Shown: piece by piece, positions 55,312-63,303 of the stretch
How the letters are laid out: every line of letters begins with the position of its first letter
Position numbering within the stretch: position 1 is the stretch's first letter
NCBI GenBank assembly: GCA_900102385.1
Contig: FNBQ01000007.1
Span: 62,001-126,000 of the forward strand
Direction: 5' to 3'
Length of the DNA stretch: 64,000 nt
From: Bacteroidales bacterium KHT7
Lineage (GTDB): Bacteria; Bacteroidota; Bacteroidia; Bacteroidales; Bacteroidaceae
Position numbers and translations under genes: made by a program
The notes under the pieces: model-generated
What the model was told of the DNA's origin: nothing
The model's input: the letters and a program-made list of their open reading frames with translations, nothing else
The model's database searches: none

Positions 55312-57480
55312 ATGAAATATATAAATAACAAGATTGTTGGCGGTGCATTGTGTATGCTCTCGCTGCTTGGAACTACATCATGTAGCGACGATTTTCTGAA
55401 AGAAGATGCCGGCCACAAGTACACAGATGCTCTGCTCGAGGAGGAGACTGGAGCTCTTCAGATGGCAGCCGGTCTTTATGCCAATATCCGCTGGCACTTC
55501 GGATATGAGTGGGCATACGGTATCAACCTTTACGGTTGCGACGAGTTCACTAACGGTGCCGACCTTACTTCGGAGTGCTGGAACACATACGATAACCGCC
55601 TTAATCCGCAGGACTTGACTCCGGCTCTTGGTGCTGCAAACAAAAACTGTCCGGCCGTTTCGGCTCTGTGGGATCAGATGTACTACGGAATCTCAACAGC
55701 CAACCTTATTATTAGTGGCGCAGACAAGATTTCGAACGAGGAATCTCGTAATAAGGTAAAGGGCGAGGCTCATTTCCTTCGCGGATACAATTACTATCGT
55801 CTGTTTGCACAGTATGGTGGCGTTGCTCTCGAAACCGAGCCTGCAAACGGTAATGTAAAGAAGTATTACGAGCGTGCAACAGAGGAGCAGACACTTAATC
55901 AGGTTATTTCTGATTTTGAGGAGGCTTATAATCTTTTGCCAGAAGATAAATGGCGCGGAAACGGTACATGGACAAAGTATACAGCCGCTCATTTCCTTGC
56001 CAAGGCTTTGTTGTTCCGTCAGTCTGAGCGTTGTGCAAAGTGGAATTCGGCATACGACAAGAGTAAGGATTTGAACCGCGTAATCTCTCTTTGCGACGAA
56101 GTTATTGCAGCATGCCCGCTGGCTGCAGACTATTGGGATCTTTACGGAAAATGGACTGGCGTTGATTGCAAGAACGAGGGCTTGTCTGAGATTCTGATGG
56201 CTGCCGAGCATAACGAGGATAAGTCAACCCAGGGTCGCTTCGGAAACCGTACATACAACTATTTCGACCCTCAGTTCTCTAACTTCTCTGGCGGTTGGGT
56301 TCAGCGCGGTCAGTACATCGGTGGTATGGACTTCCAGCGTTGCCGTCCAACAGAGTACAGCTACAGCGTATTCGACAACGTGAACGATGCCCGTATGTGG
56401 AAGACATTCAAGACTGTATACGGCTTGAACAATATAGCATTGAGTGCCGAGGATACAAAGGATAAGAACGGTAATACTGTACAGGGCGTAAAGTCAAAGT
56501 ATGGAATAACCGACGAGCAAGTTCCTGATTTGGGCGACGAAGGTATCATCTTTATCCTCAACAAGAAGTCTGACACTCGTTTCGATGGCAATCCTTACGG
56601 AACATTCGGCCGTGGCGGTGATGTTCACAACTTCGTCAACCCTCTCACAGGAAAGTGGGTTCCTAATGCCTTCGTTACATTCCAGAATGGTAAGTATGTG
56701 CTGAACACTTACACTGGCAATCCTTCTACTTCAAACGTGTTCTGCGGAATCAACAAGACTGCCGACGGTACACGAACAGGCGAGAAGGGTGATGCTCATC
56801 GTGATGTAATTATGGCTCGTACTGGCGAGACTTATCTTGTTAAGGCTGAGGCTCAGGTTCGTCTTGGCAACTATCAGGATGCAATCAGTACGGTTAATGT
56901 TCTTCGCGCCCGCGCTCAGTGGAAGAACGGCGAGGACAGAAGCTACTACACCGACGGTTCTATGGCTTTCTTGAAGGCTGATGGCGGCGATAACGATAAC
57001 TCTACCGCAACATCTACATCTGTAAAGAAAAACAAGGACAAGAATGGCAAGGTATTGAATAATACAGAGGCTTATTACGCTTCGATGACTCACAAGAATA
57101 CTTATTATCTCTCAACAGGCATCGAGGAGACAAAGGAGGCTTCAAACCTTCAGATCGAGAGCTATTCAAGTCTGCCAGCCGAGGATGAGGCTATCTTGCA
57201 GGCATTAGGCTGCACTTCAGACTACGATCGTATGCTAAACTTCATCTTCAACGAGCGTTCTCGCGAGCTTCTTGGCGAGTGGAACCGTTGGGAGGAACTA
57301 TCACGCGCAGGATTGCTTATTTCACGTGCCAAGGCATTCAACCCTGAGGCTACTGGCATAACAGCCAACAAGCATGAGTTGCGCCCAATTCCACAGAAGT
57401 TTATCGATGCCCTCCAGAACGAAGACGGTACAAACTTGTCTGAAGAGCAGAAGAAAGTATGGCAGAATAATGGTTATTAA
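55312..57480 (+). CDS. SusD/RagB-family glycan-binding lipoprotein
   Basis: I start at ATG 55312 rather than the TTG two codons earlier, giving 722 residues. The signal peptide ends GTTSCSDDF with the lipid Cys near residue 25. Further hallmarks are GEAHFLRGYNYYRLFAQYGGV near residue 147, the tetratricopeptide-like helices that contact SusC, and RSRELLGEWNRWEELSRAG and LRPIPQKFIDAL near the end. It covers the SusC barrel at the cell surface and captures the glycan. It is longer than classical SusD (about 550), with an insertion rich in Asp/Asn/Thr around residues 555-600. Confidence 0.95.
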   Translation: MKYINNKIVGGALCMLSLLGTTSCSDDFLKEDAGHKYTDALLEEETGALQMAAGLYANIRWHFGYEWAYGINLYGCDEFTNGADLTSECWNTYDNRLNPQDLTPALGAANKNCPAVSALWDQMYYGISTANLIISGADKISNEESRNKVKGEAHFLRGYNYYRLFAQYGGVALETEPANGNVKKYYERATEEQTLNQVISDFEEAYNLLPEDKWRGNGTWTKYTAAHFLAKALLFRQSERCAKWNSAYDKSKDLNRVISLCDEVIAACPLAADYWDLYGKWTGVDCKNEGLSEILMAAEHNEDKSTQGRFGNRTYNYFDPQFSNFSGGWVQRGQYIGGMDFQRCRPTEYSYSVFDNVNDARMWKTFKTVYGLNNIALSAEDTKDKNGNTVQGVKSKYGITDEQVPDLGDEGIIFILNKKSDTRFDGNPYGTFGRGGDVHNFVNPLTGKWVPNAFVTFQNGKYVLNTYTGNPSTSNVFCGINKTADGTRTGEKGDAHRDVIMARTGETYLVKAEAQVRLGNYQDAISTVNVLRARAQWKNGEDRSYYTDGSMAFLKADGGDNDNSTATSTSVKKNKDKNGKVLNNTEAYYASMTHKNTYYLSTGIEETKEASNLQIESYSSLPAEDEAILQALGCTSDYDRMLNFIFNERSRELLGEWNRWEELSRAGLLISRAKAFNPEATGITANKHELRPIPQKFIDALQNEDGTNLSEEQKKVWQNNGY

Positions 57481-57550
57481 AATTTAAGATAAGAGTTTTT
57501 GTTTTATTTCTGCAAATAAGCAAAGTGTGCTTAGTATTAGTATTAACAGT

Positions 57551-57582
57551 AAGGACTGCGTCGTGAGACGCGGTCCTTTTTT
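57551..57582 (+). terminator. Terminator of susC/susD
   Basis: AAGGACTGCGTC pairs with GACGCGGTCCTT (one G-T pair) over a GTGA tetraloop, followed by T-run. A textbook terminator. Confidence 0.95.
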
Positions 57583-58174
57583 GATTGCTTTTTTCTTCTG
57601 CTTTATTTTGTGTGGCTTTAGGGACGGATGTTTTGTGAGACTTACTTTTGTGACGTGTCGCAAACTTTTTTGATAGTTCCGTATTATTACAATTATACTA
57701 TAGAACTTTTGCTGCCTGCTTAGGGAATGAGCCTATCACAAACTCACAACATTTATAAATGTGTGCCAGTATATTGCATATTTAATCGGTATGGATATAC
57801 TAAAAATGGTGTTATTATGCAAAAAATGGCAAAAAAAGTCCTTTTTAGGTAGGGGGTAGCAAGAGGGTAGTAAGGGGATAGCAAGGGGGAAGGTTCGACA
57901 AAGCGTATATTGATGCAGTTTGCAATTGACAATTCACAATCACAGTTGACAATTTCTTTTGTAAAAAGTTGAAATTATCAATTTATAATTGAGAATTCAA
58001 AATTATAGAAAAAGTAGACTTTTTTACCTTTTGGTAAACACAAAATAGCGTCAAGGAACGTTCTGGTAAGTTGGAAGGTACGTGGAAGATACGGTCAAGC
58101 AAGCCGGAAAGTTCGGGATGCCTTCGGGATTCGTTCGAGACGAGCACTCTACCCAAAGTCATTTGTAATGTCCC
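57583..58174. other. Gene-free spacer between PUL and serine genes
   Basis: About 590 bases with no gene I can support. It is AT-rich with runs such as CAATTGACAATTCACAA, and holds the G-rich repeat at 57852-57889. A 64-codon minus-strand frame (57983-58177) lacks any protein-like features. The stretch may contain degraded intergenic repeats. Confidence 0.5.
57852..57889 (+). repeat. G-rich 11-base tandem repeat, possible G-quadruplex
   Basis: Four units of roughly GGGTAGCAAGG are stacked. They give G-runs of 5, 3, 4 and 5 at 57852-57856, 57865-57867, 57874-57877 and 57885-57889, with linkers of 8, 6 and 7 bases. This satisfies a loose G-quadruplex pattern. Confidence 0.6.
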
Positions 58175-58210
58175 CAAAAAAAATTCCGCAAATCCATGAC
58201 GGTTGCGGAA
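58175..58210 (-). terminator. Terminator of the DUF1015 gene
   Basis: TTCCGCAA (58184-58191) and TTGCGGAA (58203-58210) form the stem; on the - strand nine T (the A-run at 58175-58183) follow. Confidence 0.88.
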
Positions 58211-58229
58211 CTTTTTATCGAATGTTTAT

Positions 58230-59477
58230 TTAGCTCAACTTGTGAATAATTAGTCCAGAACGAAGTTTAGGCTCGAACCATGTAGCCTTTGGAGGCATAA
58301 TCTTGCCACTGTCGGCTATGTCCATAATCTGCTGCATTGAGACAGGGTAGAGTGCAAGAGCCGTGCGCATTTCGCCGTTGTCAACGCGGCGCTTCAGTTC
58401 TTTCAGACCGCGCAGACCGCCAACAAAGTCAATTCGCTTGTCGCTGCGCAAATCTTTTATGCCAAGAATCTCGTCAAGGATAAGACGGCTCGAAATATCT
58501 ACGTCGAGAACGCCGATAGGGTCGTTGTTGTCGTATGTTCCTTCCTTAGCCTTGAGCGAGTACCAGTTGTTGTCGAGGTAGAGCGAGAACTCGTGCAACT
58601 GCTGAGGCTTGTATTCTGCCTCGCCCTTCTTCTCTACATCGAAGTTCTTCTTCAGAGCCTCAAGGAACTGCTCGGAAGAGAGTCCGTTAAGGTCTTTCAC
58701 AACTCTGTTGTAGTCGAGGATTGTCAGCTGGCTTGCAGGAAATGCCACGGCCATAAAGTAGTTGTATTCCTCGTCGCCCTTGTGATTTGGGTTCTGCTTT
58801 GCCTTCTCTGCGCCTACAAGAGCAGCGGCAGCCGAGCGGTGATGTCCGTCGGCAATGTAGAGCGACGGCATGTCGGCAAACTCCTTCGTTACGGTCTTGA
58901 TGTCGGCATCGTCGCTGATAATCCAGAACTTGTGTCCGAAACCGTCTACAGGGGCGATGAAATCGTATTCTGGAGTTGTCTTAGTGTATTTCTTTACAAG
59001 TTCGTCAAGAACCTTGTTGTCGGGATATGCAAAGAACACAGGTTCGATGTTTGCGTTGTTCACGCGAACATGCTTCATTCTGTCTTCCTCCTTGTCGCGG
59101 CGTGTAAGTTCGTGCTTCTTTATCACGTTTGTCATGTAGTCGTTAACGTATGCGCCAATAACCAGACCGTACTGTGTCTTTCCGTTCATGGTCTGTGCAT
59201 AGATGTAGTATTGCTCCTTCTCGTCCTGAACAAGCCATCCGTTGTCCTGGAATTTCTTGAAGTTCTCGGCAGCCTTCTCGTACACGCGCGGATCGTATTC
59301 CGATGTTCCTACAGGAAAGTCTATCTCGGGCTTGATGATGTGATAGAGTGACATCTCGTTGTCGCCAGCCTCGGCGCGAGCCTCTTCAGAGTCGAGAACG
59401 TCGTAAGGACGGCTTTCTACTTTCTCAACCAAGTCTTTTGGTGGGCGGATGCCTTTGAATGGTTTTATAATTGCCAT
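58230..59477 (-). CDS. DUF1015 family protein
   Basis: A 415-residue soluble protein with the DUF1015 pattern: IKPFKGIRPPKDLVEKVESR at the start, PYDVLDSEEARAEA, SLYHIIKPEIDFP, YIYAQTMNGKTQYGLV, IKKHELTRRDKEEDRM, and YIADGHHRSAAAALV near residue 210. The last resembles the ligand-binding DGHHR segment of ParB/SerK-type folds. Function is unknown. In many Bacteroidota the gene lies next to serC and serA, as here, so a link to phosphoserine or serine metabolism is plausible. The hairpin at 59593 separates it from serA, so expression may be partly uncoupled. Confidence 0.88.
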   Translation of the reverse strand: MAIIKPFKGIRPPKDLVEKVESRPYDVLDSEEARAEAGDNEMSLYHIIKPEIDFPVGTSEYDPRVYEKAAENFKKFQDNGWLVQDEKEQYYIYAQTMNGKTQYGLVIGAYVNDYMTNVIKKHELTRRDKEEDRMKHVRVNNANIEPVFFAYPDNKVLDELVKKYTKTTPEYDFIAPVDGFGHKFWIISDDADIKTVTKEFADMPSLYIADGHHRSAAAALVGAEKAKQNPNHKGDEEYNYFMAVAFPASQLTILDYNRVVKDLNGLSSEQFLEALKKNFDVEKKGEAEYKPQQLHEFSLYLDNNWYSLKAKEGTYDNNDPIGVLDVDISSRLILDEILGIKDLRSDKRIDFVGGLRGLKELKRRVDNGEMRTALALYPVSMQQIMDIADSGKIMPPKATWFEPKLRSGLIIHKLS

Positions 59478-59538
59478 ATTTTAGTCTTTTTTATATTTTC
59501 TGAAAAAGTTTTGTGTGTATTATTCAGTCTTGTAGCAT

Positions 59539-59556
59539 TAGCATAGGGTTATGCTA
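59539..59556 (-). other. Small hairpin upstream of the DUF1015 gene
   Basis: TAGCATA and TATGCTA form a 7-base stem with a 4-base loop and no T-run. It would lie in the leader if transcription starts upstream; meaning unknown. Confidence 0.35.
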
Positions 59557-59592
59557 TTTGTCAAGGTTATATATCTTCTGAGAAAAGGAAAA

Positions 59593-59629
59593 AGTACTAT
59601 GCACATTGCAAGGCTCTGTGCATAGTACT
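59593..59629 (-). terminator. Terminator or attenuator after serA
   Basis: A perfect 12-base stem (AGTACTATGCAC with GTGCATAGTACT) over a 13-base loop; on the - strand a T-rich stretch follows. Confidence 0.85.
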
Positions 59630-59641
59630 GTATTCTGATAA

Positions 59642-60565
59642 TTACTTGTTAACTTGGAACTTAGTAATACCTTCCTTGATGAAGCCTACAATCTGCTTTG
59701 CTGCTGCGATACCAGCGTTGATGTTAGCCTCGGCAGTCTGAGCACCCATCTTCTTAGGAGTTGAGAAGTAGCGACCCTCGAACTTAGAAGCGAACTCGTC
59801 GTTAGCATCAGGCATGATGTCGGTGATGTACTTCAAGTCTTCGCGCTCTTCCATCAGTTTGATGAGGCCAGCCTCGTCGATAACCTCCTTGCGGGCAGTA
59901 TTGATGATGATTGCGCCCTTCTTCAGAGTTGAGCAGAGGTCGTAGTTGATGCTCTGCTTAGTCTCTGCTGTTGCAGGGATGTGAAGAGAAACGATGTCGC
60001 AAGTCTTGAACAGTTCAGCCTGTGAAGCAACAGCGTGAACGCCGGCAGCCTCGATAGCGTCAGCAGGGCAGAAAGCATCGTAAGCATAGATGTCCATGCC
60101 GAATCCGGCAGCGATGCGAGCCACGTTACGGCCAACCTGACCGAATGCGAGGATACCAAGCTTCTTGCCCTTCAATTCTGTACCTGCCTTGCCGTTGTAG
60201 AAGTTGCGGACAGCATATACGAGCATACCGAAAACAAGTTCGGCAACTGCGTTTGAGTTCTGGCCCGGAGTGTTCATTACAACCACGTTGTGGGCTGTAG
60301 CAGCCTCAAGGTCTACATTGTCGTAGCCTGCGCCGGCGCGGACAACAATCTTCAGATTCTTTGCAGCGTCGAGAACCTCGGCTGTAACTTTGTCTGAACG
60401 TATGATAAGTGCATCAACATCCTTAACTGCATCGAGAAGCTGAGCCTTCTCTGTGTACTTTTCAAGAAGTGCAAGTTCGAAACCTGCTGCTTCAATTTCT
60501 TTCTTAATGCCTTCAACTGCAACTGGTGCAAAAGGCTTTTCTGTTGCTACTAATACCTTAGTCAT
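59642..60565 (-). CDS. serA: D-3-phosphoglycerate dehydrogenase (short form)
   Basis: The 307-residue D-2-hydroxyacid dehydrogenase has VVRAGAGYDNVDLEAA, the NAD loop LGILAFGQVGRNVARIAAGF, LHIPATAETKQSIN and INTARKEVIDEAGL. There is no C-terminal ACT domain, so it lacks the usual serine feedback site. Neighbouring serC encodes the next step, which supports 3-phosphoglycerate as the substrate over other 2-hydroxyacids. The LAFGQVG loop differs slightly from the common GxGxxG form (GFGRIG). In the canonical position of the catalytic His the sequence near residue 270 reads STPKKMGAQTAEAN, so the His is replaced, an oddity. Confidence 0.88.
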   Translation of the reverse strand: MTKVLVATEKPFAPVAVEGIKKEIEAAGFELALLEKYTEKAQLLDAVKDVDALIIRSDKVTAEVLDAAKNLKIVVRAGAGYDNVDLEAATAHNVVVMNTPGQNSNAVAELVFGMLVYAVRNFYNGKAGTELKGKKLGILAFGQVGRNVARIAAGFGMDIYAYDAFCPADAIEAAGVHAVASQAELFKTCDIVSLHIPATAETKQSINYDLCSTLKKGAIIINTARKEVIDEAGLIKLMEEREDLKYITDIMPDANDEFASKFEGRYFSTPKKMGAQTAEANINAGIAAAKQIVGFIKEGITKFQVNK

Positions 60566-60620
60566 TATCTTGTTTGTTAATTGTTTGTTTTTCTTTTAGT
60601 TGAATCTTGCCATAAAAGCA

Positions 60621-60646
60621 AAAAAAGGCCCATTTGCATGAGCCTT
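60621..60646 (-). terminator. Hairpin after serC
   Basis: AAAGGC with GCCTTT, extended by CAT/ATG across one mismatch and closed by a TTGC loop. On the - strand T6 follows. Read-through to serA is likely, as serA has no evident promoter. Confidence 0.75.
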
Positions 60647-60664
60647 TCTGTTGGGTGTATTTTA

Positions 60665-61735
60665 TTAGTGCTTAGCCTCGAAAGCCTTCATGCTGTCAAC
60701 AAGAGCCTGAACGCTCTCTACAGTCATGGCGTTGTAGCAAGATGCACGGAAACCGCCTACTGAACGGTGACCCTTAACGCCAACCATGCCAGCCTCTGTG
60801 AAGTGCTTCATTGCGTCAGCCTCAAGCTCCTTGTACTCGTCCTTCATTACCCAGCAGATGTTCATGATTGAACGATCCTCTGGATCAAGGATTGTTGGAC
60901 GGAATATCTTAGAAGAATCGATAGCGTTGTACAGAATCTCGGCACGCTCCTTGGCACGCTTGTCCATAGCCTCTACACCGCCCATCTTCTTAATCCACTT
61001 AAGGTTCTGAAGTGCGCAGTAGATAGGAACTACAGGAGGAGTGTTGAACATTGAGCCGCCATCAACATGAGTGCGATAGTCGAGCATTGTTGGGATGTGG
61101 CGAGTTACCTTGCCAAGAGCATCGTTCTTTACGATAACGAAAGTAAGACCTGCCATTGCAAGATTCTTCTGGGCGCCACCGTAGATACAGTTGTACTTTG
61201 CAACGTCGATAGGACGTGAGAAGATATCTGATGACATATCGCTAATCAATGGAACTGGAGAATCCAAGTCCTTGCGAATCTCAGTACCGTAGATTGTGTT
61301 GTTAGATGTGAAGTGGAAATAGTCGGCATCGGCTGGAATCTCAAACTTCTTTGGAATATAGTTGTAAGTTGTATCTGCTGAAGATGCAACCTCAACAACC
61401 TCACCGAAAGCCTTAGCTTCCTTCATTGCCTTCTTTGCCCAAACACCTGTGTTAAGGTATGCAGCCTTCTTCTCAAGGAAGTTGTAAGGAACCATACAGA
61501 ATTCCAAGCTCGCACCACCACCAAGGAACAGAACCGAGTAACCCTCTGGAATGTCGAGAAGTTCCTTGAACAAAGCAACTGCTTCGTCAACAACTGGCTG
61601 GAAATCTTTTGCACGGTGGCTGATTTCCATAAGTGAAAGACCTGATCCGTTAAAATCAAGGCAAGCGCTTGCTGTAGCCTCGATAACCTCGCGTGGGAGG
61701 ATAGATGGTCCGGCATTGAAATTATGCTTTTTCAT
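60665..61735 (-). CDS. serC: Phosphoserine aminotransferase
   Basis: The 356-residue PLP enzyme begins [19 protein letters not shown], the SerC signature. [33 protein letters not shown] with the PLP-binding Asp region and [12 protein letters not shown] with the Schiff-base Lys are present, followed by [14 protein letters not shown] and [14 protein letters not shown]. It converts 3-phosphohydroxypyruvate and glutamate to phosphoserine, and can also act in pyridoxal phosphate synthesis. It heads the serC-serA-DUF1015 run. Confidence 0.96.
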   Translation of the reverse strand: MKKHNFNAGPSILPREVIEATASACLDFNGSGLSLMEISHRAKDFQPVVDEAVALFKELLDIPEGYSVLFLGGGASLEFCMVPYNFLEKKAAYLNTGVWAKKAMKEAKAFGEVVEVASSADTTYNYIPKKFEIPADADYFHFTSNNTIYGTEIRKDLDSPVPLISDMSSDIFSRPIDVAKYNCIYGGAQKNLAMAGLTFVIVKNDALGKVTRHIPTMLDYRTHVDGGSMFNTPPVVPIYCALQNLKWIKKMGGVEAMDKRAKERAEILYNAIDSSKIFRPTILDPEDRSIMNICWVMKDEYKELEADAMKHFTEAGMVGVKGHRSVGGFRASCYNAMTVESVQALVDSMKAFEAKH

Positions 61736-61791
61736 TTGATGTTTGTTTTATAAATTGATTATTAGTTATTCCTACATTAAAAAAATCGCGG

Positions 61792-61822
61792 CGAATTTAC
61801 TCAAAAAAAGTTGCATAACAAA
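61792..61822 (-). promoter_or_regulatory. Promoter of serC
   Basis: On the - strand: -33 TTTG (61819-61822) and -7 TAAATTCG (61792-61799) with a 19-base gap; one mismatch in the -7 box. The -33 box lies in the loop of the upstream helicase terminator. Confidence 0.5.
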
Positions 61823-61860
61823 ACTAATTTTACAAAAATGTTAAAAATAGTGCAACTTTT
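61803..61860 (-). terminator. Probable terminator of the RNA helicase gene
   Basis: AAAAGTTGCA (61806-61815) is a perfect 10-base inverted repeat of TGCAACTTTT (61851-61860), with a 35-base loop; on the - strand a T-run follows. Confidence 0.55.
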
Positions 61861-61877
61861 GAATAAATTGATTATAA

Positions 61878-63221
61878 TTATTTACTAATCTCGATAATTG
61901 TCTTTTGATTTTTAATCTTTAATCCCGATGTGTTAGAAAGCATCTGTTTCGCCTTTTTTCTTGCAACGGCAACGTAGCTGTGGTGCGCCATCACGTCAAT
62001 CTGACCGATTTCGTCTTTCTGCAAGCCACCCTGTTTGCACAGAAATCCTACGATGTCTACCTTGTTCAGTTTGTCTTTCTTGCCTCTACCTATATATATG
62101 GTAATCCATTTCGGGGTTGAGACTGTGAATTCGCCCACCTTCAGTTCGAAATCGCTTGCCTGCCATTCGTCGAGAGCCGTTTCTTCAGGACCTACGATGA
62201 TGTATGCGTTGCCGGTCTTGTCCCATCTTGCCGTACGTCCGTTGCGATGCACAAATGCTTCGGCATTCAGCGGCAGGTGATAGTGTATCACGTTGTCTAC
62301 CGCCTCGATGTCGAGTCCGCGTGCCGCCAAATCGGTGCTTACGAATACGTTGCAACTTCCGTTTCTGAATCGGTAGAGGGCGCGCTCGCGAAGGTCTTGG
62401 TCCATTCCGCCGTGAAAATATTCGCAGAAAATGCCTTGCTGCTTCAAGAATTTTGCCGTGCGTTCAACGCTCTCGCGGTAGTTTACGAAGACGATGCTCT
62501 GCTGTTCGCCCAACTGACAAAGAAGATTGAAAAGAGTGTTCAGTTTGTCCTTCTCTGGCGAATCTACCTTGTAGACGTTGATTCTGGCATCGCGTTCTGT
62601 GCTGTCCTCAAGAAAGTTGAGCACTTTGTATGAATGCATTCCTCCGAGTAGCGCGTTAAGTCGTGCGAAATCCTTTTTGGCTTCGCGTTCCTGCTCCTCG
62701 CTGTTTAGTTGTGTGGCAGATGTCAGCATTCTGTATTCGACCTTGTCGAGTTGCTGCAAAACCTCGGTCATCTCCTTCATGAAACCGAGTTCAAGACATT
62801 TGTCGAACTCGTCGATAATCAGATTGCTTGCCACAACTGTGCTGAAGTTTCCTTTTTTCAGGTGGTCGTTCAGTCGTCCCGGAGTTCCGATGATGATTGT
62901 CGGATTCAGGCTCTTTATTGTTCTGTGCTCGTCCATTGCAGCCCTTCCGCCGTAGACTGCAACAGATGTGAAAGGTGTGCGCATACTCTTTATTACGCTG
63001 CCAATCTGCAAGGCCAGTTCACGACTCGGTGCAATGATTACAGCCTGCACTCCGTTAATGTCCTTGCGCAGTCGTTGAATAAGCGGAAGCAGGAAGGCAA
63101 CGGTCTTTCCGCTTCCTGTAGGACTGAAAATCATAACTTGTTTCGACGTGGCTTTCAAGGCCGCGTTTTGCATCTCGTTCAGATTCTCAATCTGTATATT
63201 TTTCAGAATTTCGTTTATCAT
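61878..63221 (-). CDS. DEAD-box RNA helicase, DbpA type
   Basis: A 447-residue helicase with Q-motif-like NLNEMQNAAL, motif I SPTGSGKT, Ia APSRELALQIG, Ib GTPGR, motif II DEFD (not DEAD), motif III SAT, RGLDIEAVDNVIHYHLP and motif VI HRNGRTAR. The C-terminal 75 residues (ITIYIGRGKKDKLNKVDIVG onward) resemble the DbpA RNA-binding domain that contacts 23S rRNA, which suggests a ribosome-assembly role. The motif II Ala-to-Phe change is unusual but leaves the Asp-Glu pair that handles ATP. It is divergent from the export gene at 63304. Confidence 0.92.
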   Translation of the reverse strand: MINEILKNIQIENLNEMQNAALKATSKQVMIFSPTGSGKTVAFLLPLIQRLRKDINGVQAVIIAPSRELALQIGSVIKSMRTPFTSVAVYGGRAAMDEHRTIKSLNPTIIIGTPGRLNDHLKKGNFSTVVASNLIIDEFDKCLELGFMKEMTEVLQQLDKVEYRMLTSATQLNSEEQEREAKKDFARLNALLGGMHSYKVLNFLEDSTERDARINVYKVDSPEKDKLNTLFNLLCQLGEQQSIVFVNYRESVERTAKFLKQQGIFCEYFHGGMDQDLRERALYRFRNGSCNVFVSTDLAARGLDIEAVDNVIHYHLPLNAEAFVHRNGRTARWDKTGNAYIIVGPEETALDEWQASDFELKVGEFTVSTPKWITIYIGRGKKDKLNKVDIVGFLCKQGGLQKDEIGQIDVMAHHSYVAVARKKAKQMLSNTSGLKIKNQKTIIEISK

Positions 63222-63238
63222 ATCGTTATTTTTGATGG

Positions 63239-63246
63239 CAAAGATA
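63239..63246 (-). promoter_or_regulatory. -7 element of the RNA helicase gene
   Basis: TATCTTTG on the - strand, 17 bases before the ATG; the -33 box is not clear. Confidence 0.5.
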
Positions 63247-63268
63247 TGAAAATATCAGAAATATGCAG

Positions 63269-63276
63269 TATCTTTG
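63269..63276 (+). promoter_or_regulatory. -7 element of the export lipoprotein gene
   Basis: TATCTTTG followed by CA, 27 bases before the ATG; no clear -33 box. It lies 22 bases from the opposing helicase -7 box, so the two promoters overlap. Confidence 0.5.
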
Positions 63277-63303
63277 CACTCTGTAAAATAATTTTTATTA
63301 TTG

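Noticed and set aside
57925-58010. Repeated CAATTGACAATTC-like words, considered as a CRISPR or REP array
   Set aside because: The words are irregular in spacing and sequence, with no constant repeat plus variable spacer; at most degenerate intergenic repeats.
57983-58177. 64-codon minus-strand frame in the spacer after susD
   Set aside because: Crosses AT-rich repeat-like sequence and the DUF1015 terminator; no homology-like pattern.
58593-59351. 252-codon plus-strand open frame opposite the DUF1015 gene
   Set aside because: Hydrophobic-looking antisense translation caused by codon bias of the real gene; no start context or family pattern.
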